A stretch of DNA of 14,230 nt, taken from NCBI GenBank assembly GCA_024635855.1, contig JAGXHZ010000153.1, forward strand, positions 1-14,230, read 5' to 3'. Position numbers and translations under genes: made by a program. The stretch's first letter is position 1. Every line of letters starts with the position of its first letter. Under the pieces are notes generated by a model that had not been told where the DNA came from, made no database searches, and was given only the letters and a program-made list of their open reading frames with translations. This document shows, in pieces, positions 12,867-14,230 of this stretch. Origin of the DNA: Sulfuricurvum sp. (GTDB lineage Bacteria > Campylobacterota > Campylobacteria > Campylobacterales > Sulfurimonadaceae).

Positions 12867-13853
12867 ATGAATAACGTTACTAAATTGGTACTTTCGTGGG
12901 TAGTGGCATGCAGTGCGGTATATGCGCAAGAGTATACCTTTGGGGATGGATTGCAAGTGGGAGATTCTCCTGTCGTTTTAAGCGGGTACATCTCTTCCAT
13001 GTATGAGGTCAATAAACATTCCAGAATTGTTGACATTGATGATATCGCTTTGTTGGCGTATGGCGAGTTCGATCAGTATGATTTTCTTGCAGAGTTAGAA
13101 GTTACTGACGTGTATAAAAAAGAATACGGTGTCAATGCAAATGAAAGTCGTAGCAGTACATTTCACATTGAACGATTGTATGGAGATTATTATTTTGGAG
13201 ATAATGAGCAAATAACCGTTGGAAAATTTAATTCGGACATCGGTTTTTGGAATCAAATGCCCATTAATGTGCTGCGCGCTACCACTTCCAGCCCCAATTT
13301 TGTTAATGATTTTTTTCCGAAATTAACGACGGGAGCTCACTATGAATCGCGTGAATCAAACGGTTTAGTATCTCGTATTTCAGCAACACTGCAAAACAAT
13401 CCTGATCTTGATCCCGGATACAATAATTTTAATATTGATCGACATTATGCGGTTGCGTGTGATGTAGGAAACAAAGAGACGTTATGGCGTTTCGGAGGCG
13501 GATATTTTCGATATGAGTTAAGTGAATATGAATCTATGTATGTGCTGGGTGCGCTTAAAATAGAAAAAAAACAGTGGGATTTTCTCTTTGAATCCATTGT
13601 ACGGCACGATATGCAAGATCGAAAACTCTCTTATGATATGTATGCTCAAAGTGTATGGCATTTGAGAGAAAAACACGATAGCATTCTTCGCATAGAGGTT
13701 GAAAAAGCACCTTTGACACAGTTTCATGATGCTAATACGGTCTTGGGTTATACCTATCGACCGCTTAGCAATGTCGCTCTAAAAGGGGAATATGAAGCTC
13801 ACCAAGAGAGTGAATTGAACCGCTGGCTCTTTTCTTTGTCGGTTCTTTTGTAG
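12867..13853 (+). CDS. Outer-membrane porin-like beta-barrel protein
   Basis: A 328-residue exported protein with a signal peptide at residues 1-20 ending VYA before Gln. The mature part is rich in alternating aromatic strands and short turns (LSGYISSMYEV, FLAELEVTDVYKKEYG, RLYGDYYFGDNEQITVGKF, FGGGYFRYEL) and ends in a hydrophobic strand, LFSLSVLL, as expected for a beta-barrel, probably of the phosphate-selective/alginate-type porin class. A longer frame begins at an ATG at 12840, but a TATAAT box lies between the two ATGs and the signal peptide starts cleanly at 12867. No ribosome site precedes either. It is followed after nine bases by a PstS-like gene, suggesting an uptake or sensing pair. 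Confidence 0.8.
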   Translation: MNNVTKLVLSWVVACSAVYAQEYTFGDGLQVGDSPVVLSGYISSMYEVNKHSRIVDIDDIALLAYGEFDQYDFLAELEVTDVYKKEYGVNANESRSSTFHIERLYGDYYFGDNEQITVGKFNSDIGFWNQMPINVLRATTSSPNFVNDFFPKLTTGAHYESRESNGLVSRISATLQNNPDLDPGYNNFNIDRHYAVACDVGNKETLWRFGGGYFRYELSEYESMYVLGALKIEKKQWDFLFESIVRHDMQDRKLSYDMYAQSVWHLREKHDSILRIEVEKAPLTQFHDANTVLGYTYRPLSNVALKGEYEAHQESELNRWLFSLSVLL

Positions 13854-13862
13854 GTGATAAAG

Positions 13863-14230
13863 ATGCGAAAATCACTTTTTATCTTATTGATATGCGGGGG
13901 ATTGCTCCAGCTTGAAGGGGAGACGCTTGTTGTTGTTTCCGGAAATGCTTTTAGTGTTGATTCAATGAATATTGATGAGGTTCGAGGAATTTATTTGGGT
14001 AAACGTTTTCGATTGGGAGGCAAAAAAATCATCCCTTTGAATTTAGGGATTGATAATCCGCTGCGCAATCAATTCGAGCAAAATATTTTAGTAGAAGATC
14101 GAAATACCTTGGCGCAATACTGGCTGCAAGCCCATTATCTGGGTCATCGTACTCCAAAAGTCTTTAAAAGTCAGGAAAGCATTGCTGAGTTTTTGTCAAA
14201 AGTTGACAATACTGTGGGGTATGTTGACGA
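13863..14230 (+). CDS. PstS-like small periplasmic substrate-binding protein, 3'-truncated by window
   Basis: The open frame runs from ATG 13863 to the window edge, about 122 residues. A signal peptide is visible (RKSLFILLICGGLLQL), followed by ETLVVVSGNAF, MNIDEVRGIYLGKRFRLGGKKIIPLNL and DRNTLAQYWL, the pattern of short single-lobe PstS-like phosphate-binding homologues, where the glycine-rich G-K-x-x-x-x-x-G stretch is characteristic. The segment FLSKVDNTVGYVD matches the late G-x-I-G-Y motif, so only a few residues should be missing. AGGTGA overlaps the porin stop codon and lies six bases before the ATG. Such proteins occur beside porins and signalling proteins; the ligand is not shown. 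Confidence 0.8.
   Translation, partial: MRKSLFILLICGGLLQLEGETLVVVSGNAFSVDSMNIDEVRGIYLGKRFRLGGKKIIPLNLGIDNPLRNQFEQNILVEDRNTLAQYWLQAHYLGHRTPKVFKSQESIAEFLSKVDNTVGYVD

Noticed and set aside
13518..13727. Minus-strand open frame inside the porin gene
   Set aside because: Antisense to a clear coding region, with no start signals.
1..14230. Search for phage, transposon, CRISPR or defence-system genes
   Set aside because: No transposase, integrase, regularly spaced repeats, restriction or toxin-antitoxin signature was seen; the window looks like core chromosome.

Overview
The window looks like a chromosomal segment of a free-living, sulfur-oxidiser-like member of the Campylobacterota (Sulfurimonas/Sulfuricurvum type). 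This is inferred from moderate-to-low GC, strong AAGGAG ribosome sites, TATAAT/TATACT -10 boxes without clear -35 boxes, and several proteins typical of that phylum (family 4-like uracil-DNA glycosylase with its N-terminal extension, class II SOR, PDC-domain membrane protein, porin plus small PstS-like protein). No rRNA, tRNA, CRISPR array, insertion sequence or phage gene was seen. Coding density is high and no gene-free stretch exceeds 300 bases.

Layout. 1-2450: a small cysteine/histidine-containing protein ending in a terminator, a convergent RhlE-like DEAD-box helicase, and a divergent aldo/keto reductase. 2450-5324: a membrane-anchored cold-shock-like/TPR-like fusion protein; a two-gene minus-strand operon (GIY-YIG domain protein plus a 73-residue unknown) behind a palindromic promoter; a DjlA-like TerB/J-domain membrane cochaperone; and a secreted basic, histidine-rich protein. 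5326-7313: an NfeD/QmcA-type membrane-quality pair, a candidate small ORF, and a YbgC thioesterase.

7305-12742 is enriched for oxygen and iron handling: a Dps-like (DPSL-type) diiron ferritin translationally coupled to a periplasmic ankyrin protein; an operon of a uracil-DNA glycosylase-like Fe-S protein, a periplasmic-binding-fold protein and a CRP/FNR regulator; Fe superoxide dismutase; a PDC/4-TM membrane protein; and a class II superoxide reductase. AT-rich palindromes resembling Fur-family operators lie at the ferritin and sodB promoters. The window ends in a porin followed by a truncated PstS-like periplasmic protein.

Working picture (inference): superoxide is removed by SodB and SOR, iron and peroxide are handled by the DPSL ferritin, and DNA lesions are addressed by the UDG-like protein, with a cluster-less CRP/FNR regulator encoded in the same block. 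The most unusual items are the CSD-TM-TPR fusion, the ferritin/ankyrin coupling, the UDG-like protein with a degenerate catalytic motif but intact Fe-S cysteines, a palindrome covering the -10 and start codon of the GIY-YIG operon, and three apparently leaderless genes.
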